Part shown: piece after piece, positions 1-8,656 of the stretch
How the letters are laid out: each line of letters begins with the position of its first letter
Numbering within the stretch: position 1 is the stretch's first letter
NCBI GenBank assembly: GCA_028292245.1
Contig: JAQGMS010000330.1
Span: 1 to 34,655, forward strand
Direction: 5' to 3'
Length of the DNA stretch: 34,655 nt
Origin: Ramlibacter sp.
GTDB taxonomy: Bacteria; Pseudomonadota; Gammaproteobacteria; Burkholderiales; Burkholderiaceae_C
The notes under the pieces: generated by a model
The model's input: only the letters and a program-made list of their open reading frames with translations
What the model was told of the DNA's origin: nothing
Databases searched by the model: none
Program-made: the position numbers and the translations under genes

Positions 1-3000
1 GGCGACGGGTCACCGCTTCCGGATTGGTTGCATTTCCAAGGCTTTTGGGGGCAGCCCGCGTTTTGGGGTAGCCCCCCGGAAGAGGGGTCAATGACGGTGA
101 GCTTCACCGCAACTGACGTATTCGGCGCCACCGCTCACACTGATTTCTTGCTTACTGTAGGCGGTGACCACGCGCCAGTCATTAACGGGGCAATGGGCCG
201 ATCGCACGCAACCCCAGACGAGCCTTGGACTTTCACCGTACCGGACAACGTTTTTGTCGATCCCGACGTAGGCGACACTCTGACCTACGCTGTTGATACG
301 TTGCCTTCGTGGATAAGTTTCGACCCAGCCACGCGCACCTTTCATGGCACAGCAAGTGAAGCGGATGCCGGCGTTACGACCATTGTCGTTACGGCCACAG
401 ACCAACTTGGCCGGTCTTCGAGCGGTGCATACCTGGAATTGCACATATCGCATGGCGTTTGGGTTACCGGTTCGGGGATTCTGCAGGGTTCGTCATCAAG
501 CGATGACTGGCTCACCGCGACTGGTTCGAACACTCAGCTCTTCGGCGGCGCCGGAGACGACGTCCTTGCTGCAGGCCACCCGCAGGAATTTGGCGTGCTC
601 GATAACCTGGTGTTTGTCGGCGGCCCTGGCGATGACTACCTGTATCGCTCCTATGGAAGCAACTATTACCAGTTCAACATTGGCGATGGGCACGACCAAA
701 TCGATTGGGAATTCTTTCCCGCGACAGGTGCCGAGGGCGGCGAGGACTGGCTTCAGTTCGGACTCGGCATAACGCCGCAAGACATCACCGTCACCGGCGA
801 CTACGAACTGACTTTCACTGTGGGCAATGGCGACGATAGCGTGAACGTGGCGGATTGGTTCTACGATGCTGATGGCGGGGAAGACGAGGGTGGGACGTTC
901 TTCAAAATCGAACACGTCACATTCGCGGATGGCACTCAATGGGGCATCGCCGACGTGGAAGCGATCGCGGCGGCCGGTGGCCACGTCAATCCGGACAATC
1001 TCGCACCGCTACTTACCACACCCCTGGACGACCAGAGTGCTGATGCCGGGACCCAATGGAGTTTTGCGATTCCGGCCGGCCGCTTCAGTGATCCCGACGG
1101 CGACACGCTGAGCTACCACGCCACGCTCGGCAACGGTGATCCGCTGCCCGCATGGCTGACGTTCAACCCGGCGACCCGCGGCTTCGAAGGAACGCCGCCC
1201 AGCGGCACGCCAAACCTGAGCCTGAAGTTGACAGCCATCGACACGTCCGGAGCCCGGGTGTCTGGCGTGTTCACGCTGGACATTGTCGCCGGCAACACAG
1301 CGCCCGTCGTAGCGAACCCGCTGACCGCGAAGGCAACCGGCGAAGATGCCGCTTGGACCTTCACTGTTCCTGCCGGCACGTTCACCGATGCTGACGCAGC
1401 CGATACGCTGACTTACAGCGCCACCCTCGCGAATGGCAACGCGCTGCCGGCTTGGCTCGGTTTCAACGCCGCGACTCGCACCTTTACCGGCACCCCACAG
1501 AACGGCGACGTGGGTGGCTTGAGCCTGAAGGTCACGGCGACGGATTCAGCCGGCGCCGCGGCGAGCAGCACATTTGCACTGACCATCGCAAACGTGAACG
1601 ATGCGCCGACCGTCGCGCAAACGATCGTGAACCAGGCGGCCACGGAGGAGCAGCCGTGGAGCTATGCCGTCTCGGCCGACACCTTCACCGATATGGACGC
1701 GGGCGACACCTTGAGCTACACCGCCATGCTGGCCGACGGCACCGCGTTGCCACCGTGGCTTTCGTTCAGTGCCGCCACCGGCACCTTCAACGGTACCCCG
1801 CGCAACGGCGATGTGGGCACGCTGAGCCTGAAGGTGAGGGCGGTAGACCTGGCCGGCGCGACCGCAAGCACCGGCTTTGACCTGACGGTCGCCAACGTCA
1901 ACGACGCCCCCACCGTGTCGCAGTCGATCGCCAACCAGTCGATCAATGAAGACCAGTCCTTCAGTTTCACGGTCCCCGCTGCAACCTTCGCCGATGTCGA
2001 TGCGGGTGACACCTTGACCTACAGCGCGAGCCTGGCCGGCGGTGCCGCCTTGCCGTCCTGGCTCGCTTTCGACGCATCCACACTTTCGTTCGGTGGCACC
2101 CCCGCGGCCGCCGATCTTGGAAACCTGAACCTCGAGCTCACGGCCACCGACTCGGCTGGCGCGACGGCCAACACCAGCTTCGGCCTGAACGTCGCTCACG
2201 TCAACCACGCGCCGGTGGTAGCGCAAGTGCTGTCGGGCCAAGAGGCCGTCGCCACCCAGGCCTGGACCTACACCGTGCCGGCCGGCGCGTTCACGGACCC
2301 TGATACCGGCGATACGTTGACTTACGGCGCCACGTTGACCAATGGGAATGCCCTGCCCGCATGGCTCGCCTTCAGCGCCGCGACCCGCACCTTCAGCGGG
2401 ACCCCCGGCAGCACCGACGCTGGCCTGGTGGCGCTGCAGGTCGTCGCCACCGATGCGGCCGGTGCCACTGCCAGCCAATCCTTCAACCTCGGCGTTTCGT
2501 CGATACCGGGCCTGACCGTCGTCGGCACCAGCGCCGCCAACACCCTCACCGGCGGCGCCGGCGATGATCGCATCGACGGCCTGGGCGGCGCCGATACCAT
2601 GCGCGGCCTGGGAGGCAACGACACCTATGTCGTGGACAACGCCAAGGACGTGGTCGTCGAGGCCGCCGATCAAGGCTATGACCGCATCGAGAGCTCGGTG
2701 ACTTACACCGTGCCGGCCAACGTGGAGGCCATCACCCTGACCGGTGCCGCCGGCATCGGTGCCACGGGCAACGCCTTGAACAACGAACTGGTGGGCAACA
2801 GCGGTGGCAACAAGCTTGACGGCGGCGTGGGCGCCGACCGTATGCTGGGTGGCCTGGGCAACGATACCTACGTGGTGGACAACCCCGGCGACCTGGTCGT
2901 CGAACTGGCGGCCGAAGGCACGGATACCGTGCACTCTTCGGTCAGCTACACGTTGCCCGGCAACGCCGAGAATCTGACTCTCATCGGCGCGGAGTCACTG

Positions 3001-4503
3001 GCCGCGACGGGCAATGACCAGAACAACACCATCACCGCCAATGCGGCGGGCAGTGTGCTGTCCGGCCTGGACGGCAACGACACGCTGCGCGGCGCTGGCG
3101 GTGCAGACACGCTGTACGGCGGCGCCGGCAACGACCGCCTCGATGGCGGTGCGGCCGCTGACCAGATGTTCGGCGGCGCCGGCAACGACACCTACGTGGC
3201 GGACAACGCCGGCGACGTCGCGATCGAACAAGCCGGTGATGGCACGGACACTGTGCAGTCCTCGGTCAGCCATACCCTGGGCGCCAACATCGAGAACCTG
3301 ACCCTCACGGGAACAGCTTCAATGGTGGCAACTGGTAACGACCTGAACAACATCATCACCGCCAATGCAGCGGCCAGTGTGCTGTCCGGCCTGGGCGGCA
3401 ACGATACGCTGCGCGGCGGCGCTGCCGCCGACATCCTGTACGGTGGCGACGGCAATGATCGACTCGATGGCCGCGAGGCGGCTGACCAGCTGTTCGGCGG
3501 CGCTGGCAACGACACCTATGTCGTGGACGACGCTGGCGACACTGTGACGGAGCAAGCAGGTGAAGGCACCGATATCGTTCAATCCTCCGTGAGCTACACG
3601 CTGGGGGCCAACATTGAGAACTTGACCCTCACGGGCACAGCATCACTGGCGGGAACCGGCAACGACCTGAGCAACACCCTCACCGCCAATGCAACAGGCG
3701 GCACCCTTTGGGGTATGGCCGGAAACGACACGTTGCGCGGTGCCGCTGGCGCTGACATCCTATACGGTGGTGAGGGCAACGATCGGATGGATGGCCTCGC
3801 CGGAGCTGACCAGTTGATCGGCGGTGCGGGCAACGACACCTATGTGGTTGGCGATGCCGGCGATGCAGTGACCGAACTGGCCGGTGAAGGCACTGACATC
3901 GTTCAATCCTCCGTCAGCTACACCCTGAGCTCCAACGTCGAAAATCTGACGCTCACCGGCAGTGCGGCAATCGACGGCACCGGCAACGAGCAGGCCAACA
4001 TCATCACGGGCAACGGCGCGGCCAACGCGCTGCACGGCCTGGGCGGCAACGACACGATCAATGGGGGTGCAGCCAACGACACATTGGAAGGTGGCAGGGG
4101 CGACGATCGGCTCAACGGCGGCTCGGGTGCGGATACCTACCTGTTCGGCCGCGGCGATGGGGTGGATACGCTCACCGATGTCGAGGCGACGGCGGGGGTG
4201 CAAGACATGCTGCAGTTCGGCAGCGGCATTGCCGCCGACCAGCTGTGGTTGCGCAAGGTGGCCAACAACCTGGAAGTCTCCGTGATCGGTACGACTGACA
4301 AGGTCACGATCACCGGCTGGTACACCGACGCGGCGCATCACGTCGAAACGCTGCAGCTGGCCGGCGGGCAGCGCTTGATGGACAGCCAGGTGCAAAACCT
4401 GGTGCAAGCCATGGCGTCGTTCGCCCCGCCGGCGGTCGGGCAGACGACGCTGCCGCAAAGCTACAGCAGCCTGGAGGGCGTGATTGCGGCCAACTGGCAG
4501 TAG
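1..4503 (+). CDS. Large RTX protein with cadherin/Ig-like modules (5' end outside window)
   Basis: The reading frame is open from base 1, so the start lies upstream and 1500 codons are visible. It is probably a calcium-binding protein exported by a type I system and acting at or beyond the cell surface. Domains in order: a partial and a complete putative-Ig (He_PIG-like) module (1-465); an RTX-related block with GGAGDD and GGPGDD turns (480-990); five He_PIG-like modules (about 1000-2505), each with the core LPxWLxFxxxT, then (F/L)xF/xGTP; a long RTX region (2510-4140) with GGxGNDxxxG nonapeptides alternating with GNDTYVVDN segments; and a C-terminal domain ending in an FAPPAVGQTTLP segment of a kind seen in many such exoproteins. 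The modular build suits an adhesin or biofilm matrix protein, but an attached enzyme could lie upstream. No secretion genes are in the window. The first ~1 kb is visibly less GC-biased than the rest. Confidence 0.9.
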   Translation, partial: GDGSPLPDWLHFQGFWGQPAFWGSPPEEGSMTVSFTATDVFGATAHTDFLLTVGGDHAPVINGAMGRSHATPDEPWTFTVPDNVFVDPDVGDTLTYAVDTLPSWISFDPATRTFHGTASEADAGVTTIVVTATDQLGRSSSGAYLELHISHGVWVTGSGILQGSSSSDDWLTATGSNTQLFGGAGDDVLAAGHPQEFGVLDNLVFVGGPGDDYLYRSYGSNYYQFNIGDGHDQIDWEFFPATGAEGGEDWLQFGLGITPQDITVTGDYELTFTVGNGDDSVNVADWFYDADGGEDEGGTFFKIEHVTFADGTQWGIADVEAIAAAGGHVNPDNLAPLLTTPLDDQSADAGTQWSFAIPAGRFSDPDGDTLSYHATLGNGDPLPAWLTFNPATRGFEGTPPSGTPNLSLKLTAIDTSGARVSGVFTLDIVAGNTAPVVANPLTAKATGEDAAWTFTVPAGTFTDADAADTLTYSATLANGNALPAWLGFNAATRTFTGTPQNGDVGGLSLKVTATDSAGAAASSTFALTIANVNDAPTVAQTIVNQAATEEQPWSYAVSADTFTDMDAGDTLSYTAMLADGTALPPWLSFSAATGTFNGTPRNGDVGTLSLKVRAVDLAGATASTGFDLTVANVNDAPTVSQSIANQSINEDQSFSFTVPAATFADVDAGDTLTYSASLAGGAALPSWLAFDASTLSFGGTPAAADLGNLNLELTATDSAGATANTSFGLNVAHVNHAPVVAQVLSGQEAVATQAWTYTVPAGAFTDPDTGDTLTYGATLTNGNALPAWLAFSAATRTFSGTPGSTDAGLVALQVVATDAAGATASQSFNLGVSSIPGLTVVGTSAANTLTGGAGDDRIDGLGGADTMRGLGGNDTYVVDNAKDVVVEAADQGYDRIESSVTYTVPANVEAITLTGAAGIGATGNALNNELVGNSGGNKLDGGVGADRMLGGLGNDTYVVDNPGDLVVELAAEGTDTVHSSVSYTLPGNAENLTLIGAESLAATGNDQNNTITANAAGSVLSGLDGNDTLRGAGGADTLYGGAGNDRLDGGAAADQMFGGAGNDTYVADNAGDVAIEQAGDGTDTVQSSVSHTLGANIENLTLTGTASMVATGNDLNNIITANAAASVLSGLGGNDTLRGGAAADILYGGDGNDRLDGREAADQLFGGAGNDTYVVDDAGDTVTEQAGEGTDIVQSSVSYTLGANIENLTLTGTASLAGTGNDLSNTLTANATGGTLWGMAGNDTLRGAAGADILYGGEGNDRMDGLAGADQLIGGAGNDTYVVGDAGDAVTELAGEGTDIVQSSVSYTLSSNVENLTLTGSAAIDGTGNEQANIITGNGAANALHGLGGNDTINGGAANDTLEGGRGDDRLNGGSGADTYLFGRGDGVDTLTDVEATAGVQDMLQFGSGIAADQLWLRKVANNLEVSVIGTTDKVTITGWYTDAAHHVETLQLAGGQRLMDSQVQNLVQAMASFAPPAVGQTTLPQSYSSLEGVIAANWQ
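1000..2505 (+). repeat. Five tandem He_PIG/cadherin-like modules
   Basis: The codons for LPxWL recur at 1144, 1444, 1747, 2050 and 2353, giving periods of 300, 303, 303 and 303 bases (100-101 residues per module). The copies have diverged considerably, so this is protein-level repetition more than recent DNA duplication. Modules of this kind act as extended spacers in surface proteins. Confidence 0.85.
2614..3960 (+). repeat. Tandem RTX super-repeats, 324-bp period
   Basis: The block encoding GNDTYV(V/A) starts at 2614, 2857, 3181, 3505 and 3829. The last three spacings are 324 bases exactly (108 residues); the first is 243. Each full unit carries the TYVV block, a TDxVxSSVSYTL segment, an ENLTLxG segment, a TGNxxxN segment and two or three GGxGNDxxxG nonapeptides. 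DNA identity between the 3181, 3505 and 3829 units is high, so unit number may vary between strains by recombination. Confidence 0.85.
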
Positions 4504-4589
4504 CGGCGTGGCGCTGGCCCGGAACTCCGGCGCCGCAACCCAGTCATACCGCCAGTCCAGTTCACCGCTGCTTCCAACCGGAGGGTTCC

Positions 4590-4907
4590 ATGACGACATC
4601 AGAGTACTTGGCCTCGCTCGGCTACACCGTCCCGCAGGCCCGCGACTTCATCCTGGCCAACTACCAGGGCAATCTGGCCCTGATCTACAACACCGCGACC
4701 CAGTACCAGGTCACCAACGTGATGCTCAGCGAGATCATCGGCGGCGTGACGGCCGGCCAGGTCCGGGACTATTTCGACACCCATGGCTACAGCAGCGCGG
4801 CCCTCGACCCGGCGCCTGTGCCGGACCCGGTGATCTATGACAGCGTGCCCCAGGGGCCTGGGGACTTGGTGGGGCTGGGGGCTGGCGCCGCGGGATTGTT
4901 CAGCTGA
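4590..4907 (+). CDS. Small protein with N-terminal module shared with the 26956-27738 protein
   Basis: This 105-residue protein of unknown function has a good ribosome site (GGAGGG) shortly before the ATG. Residues about 3-72 align with the N-terminus of the 260-residue protein at 26956: both contain QARDF(I/V)LA, VT..MLSEI(I/V)GG, a QV pair and an F..HG.S motif. The remaining third is Pro/Gly-rich with no recognisable motif. There is no signal peptide or membrane segment. It lies 86 bases after the RTX gene on the same strand and could be co-transcribed with it; a role tied to that exoprotein is only a guess from position. The family is not one I can name. Confidence 0.75.
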   Translation: MTTSEYLASLGYTVPQARDFILANYQGNLALIYNTATQYQVTNVMLSEIIGGVTAGQVRDYFDTHGYSSAALDPAPVPDPVIYDSVPQGPGDLVGLGAGAAGLFS

Positions 4908-4923
4908 TATAATCGGCGGCTCA

Positions 4924-5000
4924 GCGGCTGTAGCTCAGTTGGATAGAGTACTTGGCTACGAACCAAGGGGTCGTGGGTTCGAATCCTGCCAGCCGCACCA
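4924..5000 (+). tRNA. tRNA-Arg (anticodon ACG)
   Basis: A complete 77-base cloverleaf is present. The acceptor arms GCGGCTG (4924-4930) and CAGCCGC (4990-4996) pair perfectly. The anticodon stem CTTGG/CCAAG encloses the loop CTACGAA with ACG at 4958-4960 (A34 is normally read as inosine). The T-loop is GTTCGAATC, and discriminator A plus CCA is encoded. An intrinsic terminator follows within 10 bases. Confidence 0.97.
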
Positions 5001-5008
5001 GAAATGAC

Positions 5009-5048
5009 AAGGGTTAGTAGCGTAGTAGCTACTAACCCTTTTGTCTTT
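5009..5048 (+). terminator. Intrinsic terminator after tRNA-Arg
   Basis: A perfect 13-bp stem pairs AAGGGTTAGTAGC (5009-5021) with GCTACTAACCCTT (5028-5040) around a 6-base loop, followed by a T-rich tail (TTGTCTTTC). It stops transcription of the tRNA before the oppositely oriented SDR gene. Confidence 0.85.
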
Positions 5049-5139
5049 CTGTCATGGTCTCGGAACGATTTGGAAACACCCTTTCGATGGCCATGGGACG
5101 TTTTTCGAAGCCATGCCCCATAGGGGCTGTCCCGCAAGT

Positions 5140-5883
5140 TCAGATGATGTAACCGCCAGCGACTTCGATCGCCTGGCCGTTGATCCAACCGCTTTCTTCA
5201 GATAGCAGGTTGGCGATAACGCGGCCCACATCGTCGGGTTCGCCGACCCGGCCGAGCGCGGTCTGCGATGCGAGTACGGCTTCGAAGTCTTCAGTCAGGC
5301 CGCCGCCCAGTTCAGTACGGATGGCACCTGGCGAAACAGCATTCGCCCGGATTCGGCGATCCCCGAATTCCTTGGCCATATACCGCGTCAGGACCTCCAG
5401 CCCACCTTTGAAAGCCGCGTAGGGCGCCACGCCGGGGGTGGCTACCCGGGTCGTCGCGCTCGTCAGGTTCACGATGCTCGCGCCTTCCGCCATCAGCGGC
5501 AAAAGAGCCTGGGTCAGGAAAAACGGGCCTTTCAGGTGCACGTTCATGAGGCCGTCAAATTGCGCCTCTGTGACCGTTTCGATCGGGTTGTAGAGCCCGT
5601 AACCAGCGTTGTTGACCAGACCCCCGAGCGTTGTGCGTTCCCACGTCGACTTCAGCACCTGCTGCACCATTTCGTGGAAGGCGAGAAAGCTTCCTGTGTC
5701 GCCGACGTCCAGTTCGAGCGCCACCGCCTTGACCCCTGCGGCTGCGATTCGCTGGATCACAGATTCCGCCGCGCCTCGATTGCTCTTGTACGTCAAGATG
5801 ACACCCATCCCGCGCTGGGCGCATTGAACGGCCGCGCTGGCCCCAATGCCTCGGCTGCCACCTGTAATCAAGACTACGCTCAT
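5140..5883 (-). CDS. SDR-family NAD(P)-dependent oxidoreductase
   Basis: This is a classical short-chain dehydrogenase/reductase of 247 residues. It shows the nucleotide-binding GGSRGIG (8-14), NNAG (91-94), Asn114, the catalytic Ser in TSATT (about 142) and Tyr155-x3-Lys159. The C-terminus SGWINGQAIEVAGG is typical of FabG-like SDRs with a cytoplasmic tetramer. I chose the ATG at 5883 because AAGGAG lies just upstream and the fold begins at once; a longer frame to 5949 would add 22 unlikely residues. It is divergent from an AraC-type regulator, an arrangement common for inducible SDR genes, so that regulator probably controls it. The substrate is unknown. Confidence 0.9.
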   Translation of the reverse strand: MSVVLITGGSRGIGASAAVQCAQRGMGVILTYKSNRGAAESVIQRIAAAGVKAVALELDVGDTGSFLAFHEMVQQVLKSTWERTTLGGLVNNAGYGLYNPIETVTEAQFDGLMNVHLKGPFFLTQALLPLMAEGASIVNLTSATTRVATPGVAPYAAFKGGLEVLTRYMAKEFGDRRIRANAVSPGAIRTELGGGLTEDFEAVLASQTALGRVGEPDDVGRVIANLLSEESGWINGQAIEVAGGYII

Positions 5884-5921
5884 AGTGCTGCTCCTTGTGC
5901 AATGAGATGCATGAACGATAG

Positions 5922-5950
5922 TTGGCATACCCGTTGCGAACGCATACATT
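5922..5950 (+). promoter_or_regulatory. Candidate sigma-70 promoter of the AraC-type gene
   Basis: TTGGCA (5922-5927) and TACATT (5945-5950) are separated by exactly 17 bases, matching the -35/-10 consensus at five and four of six positions. It lies 70 bases before the ATG at 6020, inside the spacer shared with the divergent SDR gene. Confidence 0.45.
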
Positions 5951-6019
5951 CCTGCCTGAAGCCTGCCTATTCCTGCTTTTCGCTTGCCACTTCAGTCTCC
6001 TTGCGGTCAGATCGGATTC

Positions 6020-6922
6020 ATGCAAGATCGTTTGAACGAACTCAGGGCGCTCGCGGCGAGGGCGGAGAACCGACGGACGGAGACGGGGATCCCGCGCGTG
6101 GCCATGGTTCAGGGAGCGATTCCTGAGCACCAGCTTGCTGCTGTCTACGATCCCATGGTCAACCTCATTCTTCAAGGCAGCAAGTCGATGACCGTTGGTG
6201 ATCGCACCTTGCGCTATGACCCTGCCACGTACTTCGTCATGTCCATAGACCTTCCCGCGGTCGGCATGGTGCGTCCCGCCGCCTCGGGTGAGCCTTACCT
6301 TGCCGTCAGCTTGACGCTTGATCCCGCGCAAATTGCAACCTTGCTGGTGGATCTGCCGAAACCAGCCGAGGACTACGGCCACGAGGGCTTCTCCGTGGCA
6401 CCCGTCACGCCCGAGTTGATGGATGCATGGATACGCATGCTGCGCTTGATGGATCGCCCCGCAGATGTCGCGGCGCTCGCCCCCGTCTACGAGCGCGAGA
6501 TTCTCTATCGGGTTCTGCAGGGGCCTCACGGCGGAATGCTTCGCGACATCGCTACGCCGGACACAGCAATGGCGCGCGTGAGCCTCGCCATCCAGTTGAT
6601 CCGCAGCGATTTCGCCCGGCCGCTTCGCGTCGAGGTTCTGGCGAAGGAGGCAGCGATGAGCCTGTCCGCATTTCACCGTCACTTCAAGGCGGTCACCGCT
6701 CTTAGCCCGTTGCAGTATCAGAAGCGCCTTCGCCTGCTGCACGCGCGCACACTTCTCGTGGCCGGCGGCAAGAGCATCGCCTCTGCCGCCCAGGATGTCG
6801 GCTACGAAAGCGCCAACCAGTTCAGCCGTGAGTACGCCCGCGCCTTTGGACTTCCACCTGCACGTGATTCGTCCCGAATCCTTGCTGACGTGCGCGGGTC
6901 TTCCGCGACCGACCGGGGTTGA
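6020..6922 (+). CDS. AraC-family transcriptional regulator
   Basis: This 300-residue regulator has an N-terminal AraC_N-type effector/cupin-like domain (about residues 20-170, with the block NLILQGSKSMTVG) and a C-terminal double helix-turn-helix (about 190-285). The second HTH contains the IASAAQDVGYESANQFSREY stretch characteristic of AraC proteins. The ATG at 6020 is preferred; a TTG at 5984 would add 12 residues. It is a cytoplasmic DNA-binding protein, most likely controlling the divergent SDR gene, a frequent pairing for this subfamily. It sits before the catabolic operon on the same strand, so an effect on that operon is possible but not shown. Confidence 0.92.
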   Translation: MQDRLNELRALAARAENRRTETGIPRVAMVQGAIPEHQLAAVYDPMVNLILQGSKSMTVGDRTLRYDPATYFVMSIDLPAVGMVRPAASGEPYLAVSLTLDPAQIATLLVDLPKPAEDYGHEGFSVAPVTPELMDAWIRMLRLMDRPADVAALAPVYEREILYRVLQGPHGGMLRDIATPDTAMARVSLAIQLIRSDFARPLRVEVLAKEAAMSLSAFHRHFKAVTALSPLQYQKRLRLLHARTLLVAGGKSIASAAQDVGYESANQFSREYARAFGLPPARDSSRILADVRGSSATDRG

Positions 6923-7113
6923 TCCACATGATCTGATCGCCTCCGGATATCACGATTCCTACGCCCCACTTGGCCTGATCGAGGTGAGCATTGAGAATCG
7001 CTCTGGTCGATCCGCCTCAATGAACCCAGGAACCGTGGATGCCTGAAACACTTTTCAGTTTCAAGAAGGAACAAGTTCTGTTCGAAGCAGCCGCCGTGGG
7101 CGTTGGGGAAGCT

Positions 7114-7851
7114 ATGCAGAACCTACCCGTCCTGGAGTTGTGCGGCATCTCAAAGGGGTTTGGCGGAACTCGAGCCGTCCACGATGTCTCGGGGGCTTTC
7201 GAGAAAGGCGTCATCTACGGCTTGATCGGGCCGAACGGTTCCGGCAAGACGACGCTCATCAACCTGATCAGCGGCTTCTATGCCCTGGACAGCGGAAAGA
7301 TCGTCCTCTCAGGGGAGATCATTTCCAAACGGCGTCCGCACGAGCTTGCCAGTCTGGGAGTCGTTCGGACGTTCCAGATGCCCAAGGCGTTCGCAAGCCT
7401 GAGCGTGCTCGACAATGTGCTGCTTCCGATCGCGGGGGACGAGAGAAGCGAAAGCCTGTCGCAAATGCAGGAGGCGGCACACGAGGCGTTGCAGATCACC
7501 GGCCTGGCGGCGATGACACATCAATTGGCCTGCGCTCTCTCGGGCGGCCAGACCATGCTGCTGCAGCTGGCGCGCGCCTTGTTGTGCGCGCCGATACGGC
7601 TGCTGCTTCTCGATGAGCCCTTCGGCGGCGTGGCGCCTGCGTTGAAGGACAGGATCATCCAGGTCATCCGGCAGATCAACGAGCGCTACGGCGCCACGGT
7701 GATTCTCGTCAGCCATGAGATGTCCACCGTTCGGCAACTGTGCTCCAAGGTGGTGGTCATGAGCGGGGGCAGGTGGATTGCCGAAGGGACGCTGGACGAG
7801 GTATCGGCCTCGCCGGAGGTTGTCTCGGCGTACCTGGGAAAGCCAATATGA
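7114..7851 (+). CDS. Branched-chain amino acid-type ABC transporter ATPase (LivG-like)
   Basis: This is the first of two ATP-binding subunits of a Liv-type importer. In the 245-residue form, Walker A is GPNGSGKTT (39-47), the signature LSGGQ is at 142-146, Walker B ends in Asp167-Glu168, and a switch His lies in VSHE. The length fits LivG. The ATG at 7114 places FGGTRAV at the usual distance from the start; an ATG at 7039 has an AGGA site and would add 25 residues whose codon use is less GC-biased, so I treat it as leader. A 191-base gap follows the AraC gene and should hold the operon promoter, though I see no clear consensus. Its stop overlaps the next start by ATGA. Confidence 0.93.
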   Translation: MQNLPVLELCGISKGFGGTRAVHDVSGAFEKGVIYGLIGPNGSGKTTLINLISGFYALDSGKIVLSGEIISKRRPHELASLGVVRTFQMPKAFASLSVLDNVLLPIAGDERSESLSQMQEAAHEALQITGLAAMTHQLACALSGGQTMLLQLARALLCAPIRLLLLDEPFGGVAPALKDRIIQVIRQINERYGATVILVSHEMSTVRQLCSKVVVMSGGRWIAEGTLDEVSASPEVVSAYLGKPI

Positions 7852-8600
7852 CGGCGCCGGACGCTACATCCGCAACAGCCGGGAAGCTCACGTTGAAGGA
7901 AGTCGCAGTCGGCTACGTTCCGGGAATCGACATCCTTCGATCGATCGACCTCGAATCCGAACCCGGCCGGATCACCGCGATCATCGGGCCGAACGGAGCC
8001 GGGAAGTCGACGCTTCTGCGATGCATCTTCGGCTTGCTGAAGCAGCGCGTGGGTGAAGTGACGTTTGGCGACACGTCCATCACGGGGCTGAGCTCACATG
8101 AGCGCAAGCTGGCCGGCATCGCATATGTTCCGCAGCACCACAGCACCTGCCCCCACCTCACGGTCGAGGAAAACCTTCGGCTGGGAGGCTGGCTGATTCG
8201 CAAGGATCGCGTGAGTCTTGCCGCGCGCATGGATTCCCTGTACGAGACTTTCCCGGTTCTGGCGGCCCGCCGAAAAGTGCAGGCCACGCAGTTGAGCGGC
8301 GGGCAATTGCGCACGCTTGCCGTCGCGAAGGAAATGGTTGTGCCACCGCGGTTGCTCCTCATCGACGAGCCGAGCGTGGGGATGGCGCCCAAGGTCGCCG
8401 CCGAGCTGTACGAGATGCTTTCCAGGATTCCCTCGTGGGGTGCCACGGTCCTGCTGGTCGATCAGAACATCACTGATGCAGTTGCGATCTCGGACCGCGT
8501 CTATCTCATCGGCGAGGGCCGGGTGCAGCGAGAGGGTACGGGGAAGTGGTTCTCCGAGAACATCGACAGCGTCGTCAAGGAAATGTTGCTGGGTTCGTAG
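7848..8600 (+). CDS. Branched-chain amino acid-type ABC transporter ATPase (LivF-like)
   Basis: This is the second ATP-binding subunit, 250 residues. Walker A is GPNGAGKST (47-55), LSGGQ is at 149-153 and Walker B Asp173-Glu174 is followed by PSVGMAP, typical of LivF. In the usual LivH final switch position this protein has DQN rather than a His, as LivF proteins often do. The start overlaps the upstream stop (ATGA), so the two ATPases are translationally coupled and probably form a heterodimer on the cytoplasmic face of the LivH/LivM-type permeases encoded at 9911 and 10813. Confidence 0.94.
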   Translation: MTAPDATSATAGKLTLKEVAVGYVPGIDILRSIDLESEPGRITAIIGPNGAGKSTLLRCIFGLLKQRVGEVTFGDTSITGLSSHERKLAGIAYVPQHHSTCPHLTVEENLRLGGWLIRKDRVSLAARMDSLYETFPVLAARRKVQATQLSGGQLRTLAVAKEMVVPPRLLLIDEPSVGMAPKVAAELYEMLSRIPSWGATVLLVDQNITDAVAISDRVYLIGEGRVQREGTGKWFSENIDSVVKEMLLGS

Positions 8601-8656
8601 CAGCACGAGCAGCCACTGATTTTTCACCAGGTCAATCCACCTCAAAGAGGAGTGCC

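Noticed and set aside
1546..2934. Long minus-strand frame of 462 codons inside the RTX gene
   Set aside because: It is the antisense of a GC-rich repetitive coding region. The plus frame has clear domain repeats; the minus frame has none.
4835..5188. Minus-strand frame of 117 codons covering the tRNA-Arg gene
   Set aside because: Its sequence is the antisense of the tRNA (RIRTHDPLVRSQVLYPTELQ is a well-known artefact of tRNA antisense translation).
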